From: Phycisphaerae bacterium
GTDB lineage: Bacteria > Planctomycetota > Phycisphaerae > Sedimentisphaerales > Anaerobacaceae
Assembly (NCBI GenBank): GCA_012744475.1
Contig: JAAYBV010000073.1
Coordinates: 1-49,389, forward strand
Length of the DNA stretch: 49,389 bases
Direction of reading: 5' to 3'
The notes under the pieces are model-generated. The model had not been told where the DNA came from. It saw only the letters and a program-made list of their open reading frames with translations, and ran no database searches. A program made the position numbers and the translations under genes. Shown one piece after another: positions 9,898 through 19,212 of this stretch (position 1 is the first letter of the stretch; each line of letters starts with the position of its first letter).

Positions 9898-11336
9898 GAA
9901 GAGCACGGTCACTCAAGAACCTCTGGGACGACGTTCCTCTGTGCGTGAGATCGACTCTCGGGCGAGGACTCGGACTGGTACCATTAGGCCTCCTGTTGGG
10001 CAGGGAATTTCAGAACAGCCGCGCGTTCGTCCGAGAAGCCCAATGGTGGCCGGCGGGTCGGGCCAGGGAGTATCAACTGGCCCGGCTGCGCGAGATGCTC
10101 ACGCTGGCCTATGAGCACACGGAGTTCTACCGGCGGGCATTCGACAGCGTCGGTTTCCGTCCGCAGGACCTCCGCACGCTGGATGATATGACGCGCCTGC
10201 CTACCATTGACAAGTCCGTGGTCGCGGAGAATCTGGCGGACATGTGCACGCGAAGTGTGGATGCGCGGGACGTCGACTACATATCGACCGGCGGCACAAG
10301 CGGAACGCCGCTCCAATTCTACATCGACGCCAGTCGTTCCTCCGTGGAGTATGCCTATCTGACGACGAGCTGGGAACGTGCCGGCTATCGCCTCGGGATG
10401 CCCATGGCGGTGCTGCGGGGACGAATGGTGAAGCCTGATCGAAACGGCCTGTGTCACGAGTACGATCCGATTCTCCGTCACCACTACTACAGTAGCTTCC
10501 ACATGACCGATGACAACATGGCGCGCTACCTGCGACATGTCCGTGGCATTGGCCCCTGTGTGCTGCACGCATACCCTTCGTCCGCCCACGCGTTGGCCGG
10601 GCACATGCTGGCGGCAGGAGAACCGGCCCCGCACAATATTCGCGCTATTATCCTGGAATCGGAGACGGTATACCCGGATCAGCGTGAGACGATGGAGAAG
10701 GCATTCGGCGTGCGTGTCTTCTCTTCCTACGGGCACAGCGAAAAATGCGTGCTGGCCGCCCAGTGCGACCACAGCCAGGACTACCACGTCTGGCCCACGT
10801 ACGGCTATTTCGAGTTGTTGGATGAACGGGGGACACCCATTGCCACAGCGGGCCAGGAGGGAGAAATCGTCGGCACCGGGTTTATCAACACGGTCATGCC
10901 GTTCATCCGGTACCGCACCGGCGACCATGCCACTTACGTGGGGGAGCGATGTGAGGCATGCGGTCGTCAACACACGGTGCTCCGAGACATCAAGGGACGG
11001 TGGCCGCAAGGGGGGCTGATCGCGGCGGATGGGTCGGTCGTCAGCATGACCGCCCTCAACGTCCATGACGACACGTTCAGGCACGTACGGGAATACCAGT
11101 TCCATCAGTCCTCACCTGGCAAGGCGACGTTGTGCGTCGTCCCCACCATCACGCTCGATGCGGAGGAGAAACGACGGATCGTCACGAATATGAACAAGCG
11201 GCTTCAGGGCCAGGTGGTGCTGGACCTGGAGGTGCGGACCGAGCTGGTTAAGACGGAGCGTGGAAAACAGCCGAGAGTGATTCAGAAGTGCGATTCTCCG
11301 AGCGAATCAGCGGTCGAAGCGAGGGAAACGGCGTGA
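9894..11336 (+). CDS. CapK/PaaK-like adenylate-forming enzyme
   Basis: The product (480 aa) belongs to the phenylacetate-CoA ligase/coenzyme F390 synthetase-like branch of the adenylate-forming superfamily, whose members occur in capsule loci as CapK. The AMP-binding loop STGGTSGTPLQF is near residue 130. SSYGHSEKCVLAAQC follows near 280, and YRTGDHATY near 340 supplies the conserved ribose-binding Asp. A CEACGRQH pair of cysteines nearby could bind zinc, as in some F390 synthetase-like proteins. The C-terminal lid domain ends with a KTERGKQPRV segment bearing the likely catalytic Lys. It may activate a carboxylate for transfer to the glycan; the substrate is unknown. It is coupled by 4-base overlaps on both sides. 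Confidence 0.88.
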   Translation: MRRARSLKNLWDDVPLCVRSTLGRGLGLVPLGLLLGREFQNSRAFVREAQWWPAGRAREYQLARLREMLTLAYEHTEFYRRAFDSVGFRPQDLRTLDDMTRLPTIDKSVVAENLADMCTRSVDARDVDYISTGGTSGTPLQFYIDASRSSVEYAYLTTSWERAGYRLGMPMAVLRGRMVKPDRNGLCHEYDPILRHHYYSSFHMTDDNMARYLRHVRGIGPCVLHAYPSSAHALAGHMLAAGEPAPHNIRAIILESETVYPDQRETMEKAFGVRVFSSYGHSEKCVLAAQCDHSQDYHVWPTYGYFELLDERGTPIATAGQEGEIVGTGFINTVMPFIRYRTGDHATYVGERCEACGRQHTVLRDIKGRWPQGGLIAADGSVVSMTALNVHDDTFRHVREYQFHQSSPGKATLCVVPTITLDAEEKRRIVTNMNKRLQGQVVLDLEVRTELVKTERGKQPRVIQKCDSPSESAVEARETA

Positions 11337-12505
11337 TCCATCTGGTTCTGAGTCTGGATTATGAGATTTTCGGCAACGGCTCGGGGGATGTCCGGCGGGA
11401 CATGATCGAGCCGACGCGGCGGCTGCTGGCGCTGTGCGACGCGCACGGCGCGAAGCTGTCGATCTTTCTGGAGGTGGGCGAGTATTGGGCGATGAAACGG
11501 GCGGAGCAGGCCGGCACGCTGCGTCTGGGATACTCGCCTTCTCAGGAAATCGAGGAGCAACTGCGCGAGGCAATCCGGCGGGGGCACGATGTGCAACTGC
11601 ATTTGCACCCCTGGTGGATTGGCGCGAGCTTCGAAGAGAACCGCTGGCGTCTGTGCCCGCAGTATCTGCGGATCACGGATCTGCCCCACGGCCTGGGCTC
11701 GCAGAACGACCCGCTGTCGGTCGTCGGCGTCCTGAACGCCGGCAAGAGCACGTTGGAAGCCCTGCTCCAGCCCGTGTCCCAGGAGTATAAGTGCCTGGTG
11801 TACCGGGCGGCGATGTTCTGGGGACAGCCCTCGGGCGAACTGATCGCCGGGATGAAAGAGGTCGGGCTCGTGGCGGATTCGTCCGTCGTCAACGGCCTGC
11901 ATGAGACGGCCCCGGCGGCGACAGATTACCGCCATGCTCCCTCGGCGATGGGCTGTTGGTGGACCAGCGCGGACGACATCGGTCGAGCCGGCCCGGCAGG
12001 CGAGCACATCGTGGAATTCCCCGTGTGCTCCGAGATGAGGCCGTACTTGTACAACTTCAAATGGAACAAACTGCGTACGAGCCTGCAACGCAGACGCATA
12101 GAGAAGGACAACCTGCACGGCCACGGAATGATGGAGGCCAGGAAGAGCCGGGATTCGCTCGGAACGCTCCTGCGGAAGCTCGGGACGCGGCAGCCCCTGA
12201 AGTACGATTTCTGCAAGCTCAGTGCGCAGGATATGATCCGCCGGCTCCAACAGATTGTACGAGCCGACCAGAGGGAAGGGGCGGGTGACAGGGCCGTGGT
12301 GCTGCTCGGTCACAGCAAGGACTTCTGGAACGACCGCCACCTCGATGCGTTTCTGCGATTCGTGAAGGAGCGTTGCAGCGACACCGTGTGCTTCCGCACC
12401 CTGGGGGATCTGGCACGAACAGTCTGCGCAGGGTGCTGTCACAGTGCGAGTCTCGCAAATGATTCACGATCGGCGGGTCTCGATGAACAGAAGAGAATCG
12501 CGTGA
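11333..12505 (+). CDS. Polysaccharide deacetylase-family protein
   Basis: The product (390 aa) resembles NodB-fold polysaccharide deacetylases. VLSLDYEIFG at the N-terminus takes the place of the TFDDG motif, and HDVQLHLHPWW near residue 87 supplies the His pair of the metal site. A further GHSKDFWND segment near 325 fits the late motif region. The frame is open to 11288, but the GTG at 11333 overlaps the previous stop as GTGA and has GAGGG upstream, so it is the likely start. No signal peptide is visible, so it may act inside the cell. It is not closely similar to the deacetylase-like protein at 3309. Confidence 0.85.
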   Translation: MIHLVLSLDYEIFGNGSGDVRRDMIEPTRRLLALCDAHGAKLSIFLEVGEYWAMKRAEQAGTLRLGYSPSQEIEEQLREAIRRGHDVQLHLHPWWIGASFEENRWRLCPQYLRITDLPHGLGSQNDPLSVVGVLNAGKSTLEALLQPVSQEYKCLVYRAAMFWGQPSGELIAGMKEVGLVADSSVVNGLHETAPAATDYRHAPSAMGCWWTSADDIGRAGPAGEHIVEFPVCSEMRPYLYNFKWNKLRTSLQRRRIEKDNLHGHGMMEARKSRDSLGTLLRKLGTRQPLKYDFCKLSAQDMIRRLQQIVRADQREGAGDRAVVLLGHSKDFWNDRHLDAFLRFVKERCSDTVCFRTLGDLARTVCAGCCHSASLANDSRSAGLDEQKRIA

Positions 12506-12713
12506 CCGGTTATGGGACGTGCCGCCATCATGTACGCTGTCCTTGGTCTGGCATACGACAGAACGCAGGAAGATTACGTAGAATATAGATAGACCGACGG
12601 GATGGCATTTGCATCCACCGTGGCGGATAGGGGGACAACACGCGGCCGTGCATGAGCAGTGGACATCGGGCAGTCGCCGCAAGACTGGGTGGTGAAGAGA
12701 GGTGATGGAAGCG
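12506..12713 (+). other. Intergenic leader before the giant beta-helix gene
   Basis: About 200 bases without a gene. There is a short hairpin-forming GGATG...CATCC pair near 12600-12615 and a strong ribosome site GAGGTG at 12699-12704, nine bases before the chosen ATG at 12714. No clear sigma-70 promoter was found. Confidence 0.4.
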
Positions 12714-15700
12714 ATGGACCATTTCAAGAGGACAATTCTGGCAATCATCTTCGGGCTGTCTTCGTGCGCATTTGGTGCCAACATTTTTGTGGACAATCAA
12801 TTGGCAGACGATTGCACCTCTGGCGAGTACTCGATTGCCCACAGAGACAATTCCGGGTCTGATGGCGACGCGTACAATGGTTTGCAGGAAGCCGTGAATG
12901 CGGTATCCGCTGGGGGCACCGTTTGGATCCGAGGAGGGATCTATGCTCTATCTGCCCCGATTCAGATTGTAAACAAGACGGGCACAAGTACTTCCGCGAA
13001 GATCACGCTGGCGAGCTATGACTCGGAACAGGTGACTCTCAATGGTTCTAGTATACCGTATTCTGAGTATGCTGGCGTGCTCTCTATATCTAATTCTGAT
13101 TACATCATTATCTCTGATATGACAATAACTGGTTACAGTAGCGAAGGCATTAGGGCCTCAAATGCTGCCTACCTTGAGGTTGACAATGTAGTCATTACTG
13201 GGCACGGCCGCAACGGCATACACGCTATTACCTCTGATTATGTGAAAATTGCCGAATCAGTGATCTCTGGGAATGGTAGTGCTGGCGTATATCTCTGCGG
13301 TTCGTCACATGGCACGGTGACACGCAATGAGATACATAGCAACGGTTTGGGTATCACCATAACAGGGCAAGGCACGCCGGAGGTACATGCCGGACACAAT
13401 GTTGTCAGCAGCAACCTTGTCTATAACCACACGAGTATCCCAGAACACTCAGACGGAATTAATTCTTCATCCGGAGCGCACCACACTACAATTGCGGGCA
13501 ACATTGTTTTCGCCTGCTACGATGATGGTATTGACTGCAGCACGAGCCAAGCCGCCCAGACAGCCCTCTCCAATCTGTACCATACAATCACAAACAACAT
13601 TGTCTTTGAGATTGGGGATGCGGGCGGAGATGGCGACGGCAACGGGATAAAAGTGTCCACAAACTGTGGAGGCGGAACGCTCGTGGCTGGCAACGTTGTC
13701 TTCGGCTGCGAGCGGGCCGGCTTCGACCAGGACAAGGTGCTTGGGTATCCAGCGAATCTCTTCTACGGCAATTTGGCTTTTGGCTGTACGCGATATGGAT
13801 TATTTATGGATGCACCCTCCTTACCACAGGATGAGGATGCTGTTCTATATAACAATCTCGCGTATGGCAATGAGACCTTGGATTTGCGAGTATCCAACAA
13901 TCTGGCTGTTCAGAAGTGCGACTACAACTTCTGGGCTGACGCAGGTTTCGTAGAAAACATGGATGAGCATTCGTTATCTGGAGACCCGTTGTTGAATGAT
14001 CCGGATCTGGTTATCAACATTGTGTTTGAGTCCGGTTGGAGCATTGATCAGAAGCTGGGATATATCAGGGACCAAGTAAGACACAAGTTCCGCCTGCGGC
14101 CCGGAAGCCAAGCGACAGACAGTGGTATGGTTATCCCAGGGTACCACAACGCTAGCGCGGGAGACGAGGCTGGCGACGGGCAGGTATGGTATGGAAGTGC
14201 TCCCGACATCGGAGCATTCGAAGTTGTCCTTGCGGCTATCGCTGATGTGTCGGTTCATAGCACGAGCCGGAACTCAGTGACCATTGCCTGGACTCCGCCG
14301 GACCAGGAGGTCTACCGGAGACCGACGTACTACGACATCAGATATGCCACAGAGCTCCTGGATGAATCGAGTTGGGCTGCCGCGACCCGGGCTCAGGGCC
14401 AACCGTTGCCTGGGGATTCCGGTGGTCAGCAGTCCTTCACGTTGACTGGCTTGAGTCCTGCCATAACATACTATGTTGCCATCGAGACAAGAGACGAATT
14501 GGGGAACCGCTCGTGGTTGTCAAACGTGGTCTCAGGGACGACTACCACGAGTGGGAACCGTGCTCCAGTATTTGAGCCGATTGGTGACAAATCGGTCTTT
14601 GAAACGCAGACGCTCACCTTCACGGTGGGGGCCACGGACGCCGATGGCGACACGCTGACGTATTCGGCGAGCGGGCTTCCGACGGGCGCCAGTTTCACGC
14701 CGGCGACGCGGGTGTTCACGTGGACGCCGACGAACACACAGAGCGGCACGCACTGGGTTACGTTCGGCGTCACCGATGGCCAGATTCCCGTCACGCAGAC
14801 GATTGCCATCACCGTCGCCGAGGTGGTCAACAACGCACCGGTCCTTGCGGCCATCGGCAACAAGAATGTGAATGAGGGCTCTCTGTTGAGTTTCTCGGTC
14901 AGCGGCACGGATTCCGACGGGCACAGCCTGACCTACTCCGCGACAGGCCTTCCGTCGGGCGCCAACTTCACGGGCCAGACGTTCACCTGGGTGCCGACGT
15001 ACGAGCAGGCCGGCACCTATTCCGTGACGTTCAGGGTCAGCGACGGCGAGCTGACGGATTCCGAACCGATCACGATCACGGTGGCCAACGTCACGCCGGA
15101 CCTCACCGCTCCGACGACGGCGGCAAGCTATCCGGCGGTGGATGCGATTCAGGTCCCGCTGAATCCGGTCATCAGCTTGACGGTTTCGGACGCCGGACAA
15201 GGCGTCGACGCCGGCACCGTGACGATTCGCGTCAACGATCAACTTGTCTATTCGGGCAACGCGGCGAGCTACCAGAGCGTCTACGGCGTCTGCAGCCGCA
15301 CGGGGACGCAGGCCAGCTACCGCTACGCCTACCAGCCGGCCGAGGCGTTCCGTTTTGACGAGCAGGTATCGGTCCGCGTCACGGCATCGGACCTGGCCGG
15401 CAACGCCATGACGCCGTACAATTGTTCGTTCACCACGGAGATGCGGGTCTTCGGCGACAACCGCCCGGCCAGTTGGGCCCCGGACGACGCCGACAAGACC
15501 AGTCCGGCGACGGTTTGCGACAGCGCCGGCAATATCTGGCTCGCATACCACGCGGGCGAGGCCGGTCAGAGAGACATCTACGTCAGCAAACTGACCCTGG
15601 GCAGCGCCAATTTCGCCGGTCCCATCCAGCTGACTACCCACAGCAGCGACCAGTGCTTTCCCGCCATTGCGATCGGAACCGACGACACCCTGTACGTTGT

Positions 15701-17186
15701 GTGGCAGGACCGCCGACGAGGAAACTGGGACATCTACATCCGCACCTCCGGCGACGGCCTGACCTGGGCGGCGGAAACGCGAATCACCGATTCCGACGAC
15801 AACCAGATTCGCCCTGCGATCGCCGTCGATTCGCAATCGCCCAATCGCGCCTGCGTCACCTGGCAGGACGACGGCGCGGGCAATCAGGACATCTACGTCG
15901 GTGTATCGAACAACGCGTTCTCGACCAAGACGATCACGCAGGTCACCACGAACGCCTCCGATCAGACGGATCCCGCGATAGCGGTCGACGCGTCGAATAC
16001 CGTGTATCTGGTCTGGGCTGACGGCCGCAATGGAACGAACGATGTCTACGGCGCCGCATCCAACAGCGGTCCCTGGACGAATGTGGCTGTGGCAACCGGG
16101 GCGGGCAGCCAGTCGGCTCCCGTCGTTGCGACGGAGGCGGCCGGGACGGTCCTCCATTTTGCGTGGGTCGATGATGCGGGGACGGACGCGACGATCCGCT
16201 ATGCGTCCTCAGACGGGATGCCCGGCAGCCCTTTGGCCGGGACGAACGTCGTGGATGACACCTCCGGGGCCGACCAGATGGCGCCCTCGATCGCCACAGT
16301 CGGCAGCGCCGGCGAGAGCCTGCAGGTCTTCCTGTGCTGGACGGACGAGAGAAACGTCAACGCAAACGGCCGCGACACGGACTTGTATTTCGTCGATGTG
16401 TCGGCGGGCCAGGGGACGAACGTCCTCGTGGGCGACGGCGGAACCGGGTCGGACCAGAGCGAGCCGGCGGTGGGGGTGGATCGCTACGGATATCCGTATG
16501 TGCTCTGGACGGACAGCCGCAACGTCGCGAAGTACGTCTACTACGCCGGCAGCACGTACATGGCGCCGGACCTGCTCGAATCCGAGTTGGTGACCGCCTC
16601 GACCGGCAGGACTATCGGCGTCGTGCCGCCCACCTCGCTGAACGATGTCTCCGTGGTGATTCCCGCCGGGGCGTGCCCGCACGACGTCACGATCACCATC
16701 GCGCGACTGCTCAATCCGCAGTCCATCCTGTCGTCAAACGTGCTGGCCTTCGACTTCGGGCCGAGCGGCCTTCAGTTCAACCAGCCGGTGACGGTGACCA
16801 TTCCTTATCCGGCGGCCGACTACAGCGGCGGCACCCCCGTGCCGTGCTGGTACGTCTCTGAGACCGGCACACTCAGCCAGCAGGACATCACCGACGTTCA
16901 GATCCTGGACCTGAGCGATACGCTTAAGGCGTTGCGATTCCGCACGACTCACTTTACGTCGTACTATCTGCTCGAGTCTTTCGTCGATGACGACGGCGAT
17001 GGTACGTGGGATGGCGACGACGGCGGCGACAGCAGCGGCGGGGGAGGAGGCGGAGGCGGCGGCTGCGCGCTTTCCCATGCATCCCGCGAAAGCGTCATCG
17101 CATTCCTCCTTCCCTACGTCGCATTAGCGTTGTATATGAGCGTTCTCCGATGGAGAGACCACAAGCGCATTCGGTTGTACAAATAA
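12714..17186 (+). CDS. Giant secreted beta-helix/FN3/Ig-like protein with Gly-rich sorting tail
   Basis: The product (1490 aa) is a cell-surface or secreted protein. In order it has a signal peptide (ending near SSCAFGA), a right-handed parallel beta-helix to about residue 500 (repeats such as GNIVFACYDDGIDCST), a fibronectin III domain near 510-615, two He_PIG/cadherin-like modules near 615-800, an Ig-like module near 810-900, and beta-propeller-like repeats with VVWQDRR, VTWQDDG and VWADGRN near 910-1290. The C-terminus has a Gly run, one Cys, a hydrophobic helix and a basic end (RWRDHKRIRLYK), as in GlyGly-CTERM and JDVT-CTERM proteins. The beta-helix may bind or cleave polysaccharide. The start is set by GAGGTG nine bases upstream; GTG 12702 and ATG 12705 are alternatives. 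The 5' half is strikingly AT-rich. Confidence 0.9.
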   Translation: MDHFKRTILAIIFGLSSCAFGANIFVDNQLADDCTSGEYSIAHRDNSGSDGDAYNGLQEAVNAVSAGGTVWIRGGIYALSAPIQIVNKTGTSTSAKITLASYDSEQVTLNGSSIPYSEYAGVLSISNSDYIIISDMTITGYSSEGIRASNAAYLEVDNVVITGHGRNGIHAITSDYVKIAESVISGNGSAGVYLCGSSHGTVTRNEIHSNGLGITITGQGTPEVHAGHNVVSSNLVYNHTSIPEHSDGINSSSGAHHTTIAGNIVFACYDDGIDCSTSQAAQTALSNLYHTITNNIVFEIGDAGGDGDGNGIKVSTNCGGGTLVAGNVVFGCERAGFDQDKVLGYPANLFYGNLAFGCTRYGLFMDAPSLPQDEDAVLYNNLAYGNETLDLRVSNNLAVQKCDYNFWADAGFVENMDEHSLSGDPLLNDPDLVINIVFESGWSIDQKLGYIRDQVRHKFRLRPGSQATDSGMVIPGYHNASAGDEAGDGQVWYGSAPDIGAFEVVLAAIADVSVHSTSRNSVTIAWTPPDQEVYRRPTYYDIRYATELLDESSWAAATRAQGQPLPGDSGGQQSFTLTGLSPAITYYVAIETRDELGNRSWLSNVVSGTTTTSGNRAPVFEPIGDKSVFETQTLTFTVGATDADGDTLTYSASGLPTGASFTPATRVFTWTPTNTQSGTHWVTFGVTDGQIPVTQTIAITVAEVVNNAPVLAAIGNKNVNEGSLLSFSVSGTDSDGHSLTYSATGLPSGANFTGQTFTWVPTYEQAGTYSVTFRVSDGELTDSEPITITVANVTPDLTAPTTAASYPAVDAIQVPLNPVISLTVSDAGQGVDAGTVTIRVNDQLVYSGNAASYQSVYGVCSRTGTQASYRYAYQPAEAFRFDEQVSVRVTASDLAGNAMTPYNCSFTTEMRVFGDNRPASWAPDDADKTSPATVCDSAGNIWLAYHAGEAGQRDIYVSKLTLGSANFAGPIQLTTHSSDQCFPAIAIGTDDTLYVVWQDRRRGNWDIYIRTSGDGLTWAAETRITDSDDNQIRPAIAVDSQSPNRACVTWQDDGAGNQDIYVGVSNNAFSTKTITQVTTNASDQTDPAIAVDASNTVYLVWADGRNGTNDVYGAASNSGPWTNVAVATGAGSQSAPVVATEAAGTVLHFAWVDDAGTDATIRYASSDGMPGSPLAGTNVVDDTSGADQMAPSIATVGSAGESLQVFLCWTDERNVNANGRDTDLYFVDVSAGQGTNVLVGDGGTGSDQSEPAVGVDRYGYPYVLWTDSRNVAKYVYYAGSTYMAPDLLESELVTASTGRTIGVVPPTSLNDVSVVIPAGACPHDVTITIARLLNPQSILSSNVLAFDFGPSGLQFNQPVTVTIPYPAADYSGGTPVPCWYVSETGTLSQQDITDVQILDLSDTLKALRFRTTHFTSYYLLESFVDDDGDGTWDGDDGGDSSGGGGGGGGGCALSHASRESVIAFLLPYVALALYMSVLRWRDHKRIRLYK

Positions 17187-17360
17187 CAACAGCAATTGTT
17201 GTATTTACCTTATGATGTGGTTCCATCTGGCACGGATGACTACGTCCCAGCGGAAGCAGTACACACGATCCTCCACATATCCTGTCCTGCGACTTTCGTC
17301 TGATAGCAGGGTATCTTCTGTCTGCAGCGCGACCATGGAGATGACGCAAGAGGAACGGAT

Positions 17361-19109
17361 ATGAACAGACTGACCGGGACGATTCTGTGGAATCGGACGA
17401 ACGAGACTACTGTCGCTGAGGACACGAAGTTCTCTCATTCTCATCTGGAACTCGTGGCAGAACGAACAAATGTGTTCGCCTTCGACGAGGCAGGATACCA
17501 CTACAATGCTGCCACAGGTGTTCTGGTGTCCATCATGGGTTACGTCACCAATATCTATGATCTGCGTGACCGCTATGGAATTGACTCTAGCCGCGACGTA
17601 GAAATCGTGGAGAGGCTGTATTCAACCGTCGCAGACAGAAGCATAATGGCTCTTCTGGACGTCATGGACGGGGTCTTCTTTGTGCTGGTTTACGACGATC
17701 CGCAAGAACGGGCCCATCTCGCGCAGTCGGAATTTGGCTGTCCTTTGCCTGTCTACTATACGAATACTCCTGAAGGACTCGTCTTTAGCACAAGTATGAA
17801 GCTCCTTCTTCAGAAAACGGGGATAAAGAGGAGATTTCACAGACCAGCTGTAAAGGACTTCATGTCCTATGGCGAGATCGTGTCCGATGAGAACACTATA
17901 GTTGAAGGAGTCAAGAAGCTTGTTACTCAACGGAACCTGATCGTCGATGTTCCATCCAGGAAGATGCGCTACGAGTCATTTCGCGGCCGGGACGGAGGCG
18001 TGACCAGAGAAGAAGCGGAAGCGCGCCTCATCTACTCCGTCGGCAACACTGTCACGAAGTTATCCAGGCAACTGAGAAGCCATGACCGCTTTCTAACGCT
18101 GACCGCAGGCTGGGACAGCAACCTGATATTGTCCTTCTTGTACGGGGACGGCGCGCCCCGCATCAACGCGGTTACAATCAATGGCGGCGGGACTACAAAC
18201 GAAGTCCCTTCGGTTGAACATGTGTTGCGGTTCTACTCGTCAGACAGAGTCAAGCATCTGACTGAGACGATGGATAGCTCGCTCTTTGACTTCATGCCCA
18301 ATGTGGTTTGGATCTATGAAGGGTACATGGTTCAGTGTGGGATGCTACTCCGATATGCGTTGGCAAGGCTCATTGGCGGCGCCGGCGGCAACGCGGTCTT
18401 TCTTGGATCCGGCGCCGATCCGATCTTGAACACAGAGATGGGGCCCGGAGGCAACAGGGTGTATGAGCCGTACGCTGATACTGTGAGTCTTGGCTCGCTG
18501 AGTGAAGTGAAGCGAACCGTTCGGAACATGTGCAAGAGCGGCCTAATAGGGGATTTGTACTTCGCCGTGAAGGGCGAGACAGGGGAACAGTGGATGCGGC
18601 GGAAGTCTCTGCGCGCTGGTTTCCGAGAAAGGTACAACACGCAGATAGACTACAACATGAAGATGCACGAGCTCATGCTGAACAGCTTCGGCATCCAAGG
18701 ATTGTATCCCTTCATGAACAGAGATACAGCTCAGTGTGCGAGACCCCTTCGTCCGTGGAACGACAGCAAGTCCCTGTATAAAGAAAAGGCCAGAGAGTAC
18801 TTGGGCCCCGACATCTCTCGTGTGCTGAAAAAGAGTGGATCTGTTGTCGATACGGAGAGTCTCTTTGACGCGAATCGACACTGGTTTGCAGAGATGACTT
18901 CCGGCGAATTCATCAGAGAGGTTCTCACGCCCCGACAGGTCAGCAGGATTCGAGCCAACCCTGCCGATTATCCGAGTTCCCTGCTCAGGGTTCTGTACCT
19001 CTGCCTCTTTGAGAGGCTCATTCTGTCTGGTGACTTTGACGACCAGTTCGGCAAGGCCCACGTGGCTGCGTCGTTGGCAGCTGTATTCGGCCAACGAACA
19101 TGGAGTTGA
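17361..19109 (+). CDS. Asparagine-synthase-related protein without Cys2
   Basis: The product (582 aa) is a diverged relative of class B asparagine synthetases. The N-terminal half keeps glutaminase-domain-like segments (MALLDVMDGVFFVLVYDD near 96-113; PLPVYYTNTPEGLVFSTS near 129-146), but the protein starts MNRLTG, so the catalytic Cys2 is missing. The synthetase half has LTAGWDSNLI at 247-256 in place of the SGGxDS PP-loop. PP-loop chemistry may remain with ammonia or an amine as nucleophile, as in lasso-peptide and beta-lactam synthetase relatives. AAGAGGAAC precedes the ATG. Lying in a glycan locus with a full asnB, it may modify a sugar or peptide; no function is established. Confidence 0.85.
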   Translation: MNRLTGTILWNRTNETTVAEDTKFSHSHLELVAERTNVFAFDEAGYHYNAATGVLVSIMGYVTNIYDLRDRYGIDSSRDVEIVERLYSTVADRSIMALLDVMDGVFFVLVYDDPQERAHLAQSEFGCPLPVYYTNTPEGLVFSTSMKLLLQKTGIKRRFHRPAVKDFMSYGEIVSDENTIVEGVKKLVTQRNLIVDVPSRKMRYESFRGRDGGVTREEAEARLIYSVGNTVTKLSRQLRSHDRFLTLTAGWDSNLILSFLYGDGAPRINAVTINGGGTTNEVPSVEHVLRFYSSDRVKHLTETMDSSLFDFMPNVVWIYEGYMVQCGMLLRYALARLIGGAGGNAVFLGSGADPILNTEMGPGGNRVYEPYADTVSLGSLSEVKRTVRNMCKSGLIGDLYFAVKGETGEQWMRRKSLRAGFRERYNTQIDYNMKMHELMLNSFGIQGLYPFMNRDTAQCARPLRPWNDSKSLYKEKAREYLGPDISRVLKKSGSVVDTESLFDANRHWFAEMTSGEFIREVLTPRQVSRIRANPADYPSSLLRVLYLCLFERLILSGDFDDQFGKAHVAASLAAVFGQRTWS

Positions 19110-19212
19110 GTGTAGCTTGTAGGTTCTTCACGCACCTTTGCATTACTGGAGATTCATTGGGCTTGAGTTCAGCTCGGGAATAGGCTGAGAGAGAAGAAGG
19201 TGGAAAAGCAAG

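Noticed and set aside
12660-12704. GTCGCCGCAAGACTGGG segment that recalls a cyclic-di-GMP riboswitch core
   Set aside because: The paired P1/P2 arms and the tetraloop-receptor sequence could not be found, so the resemblance is probably chance.
14532-16157. A 541-codon - strand open frame inside the giant beta-helix gene
   Set aside because: Arg/Gly/Val-rich shadow; the + frame has FN3, He_PIG and propeller-like repeats.
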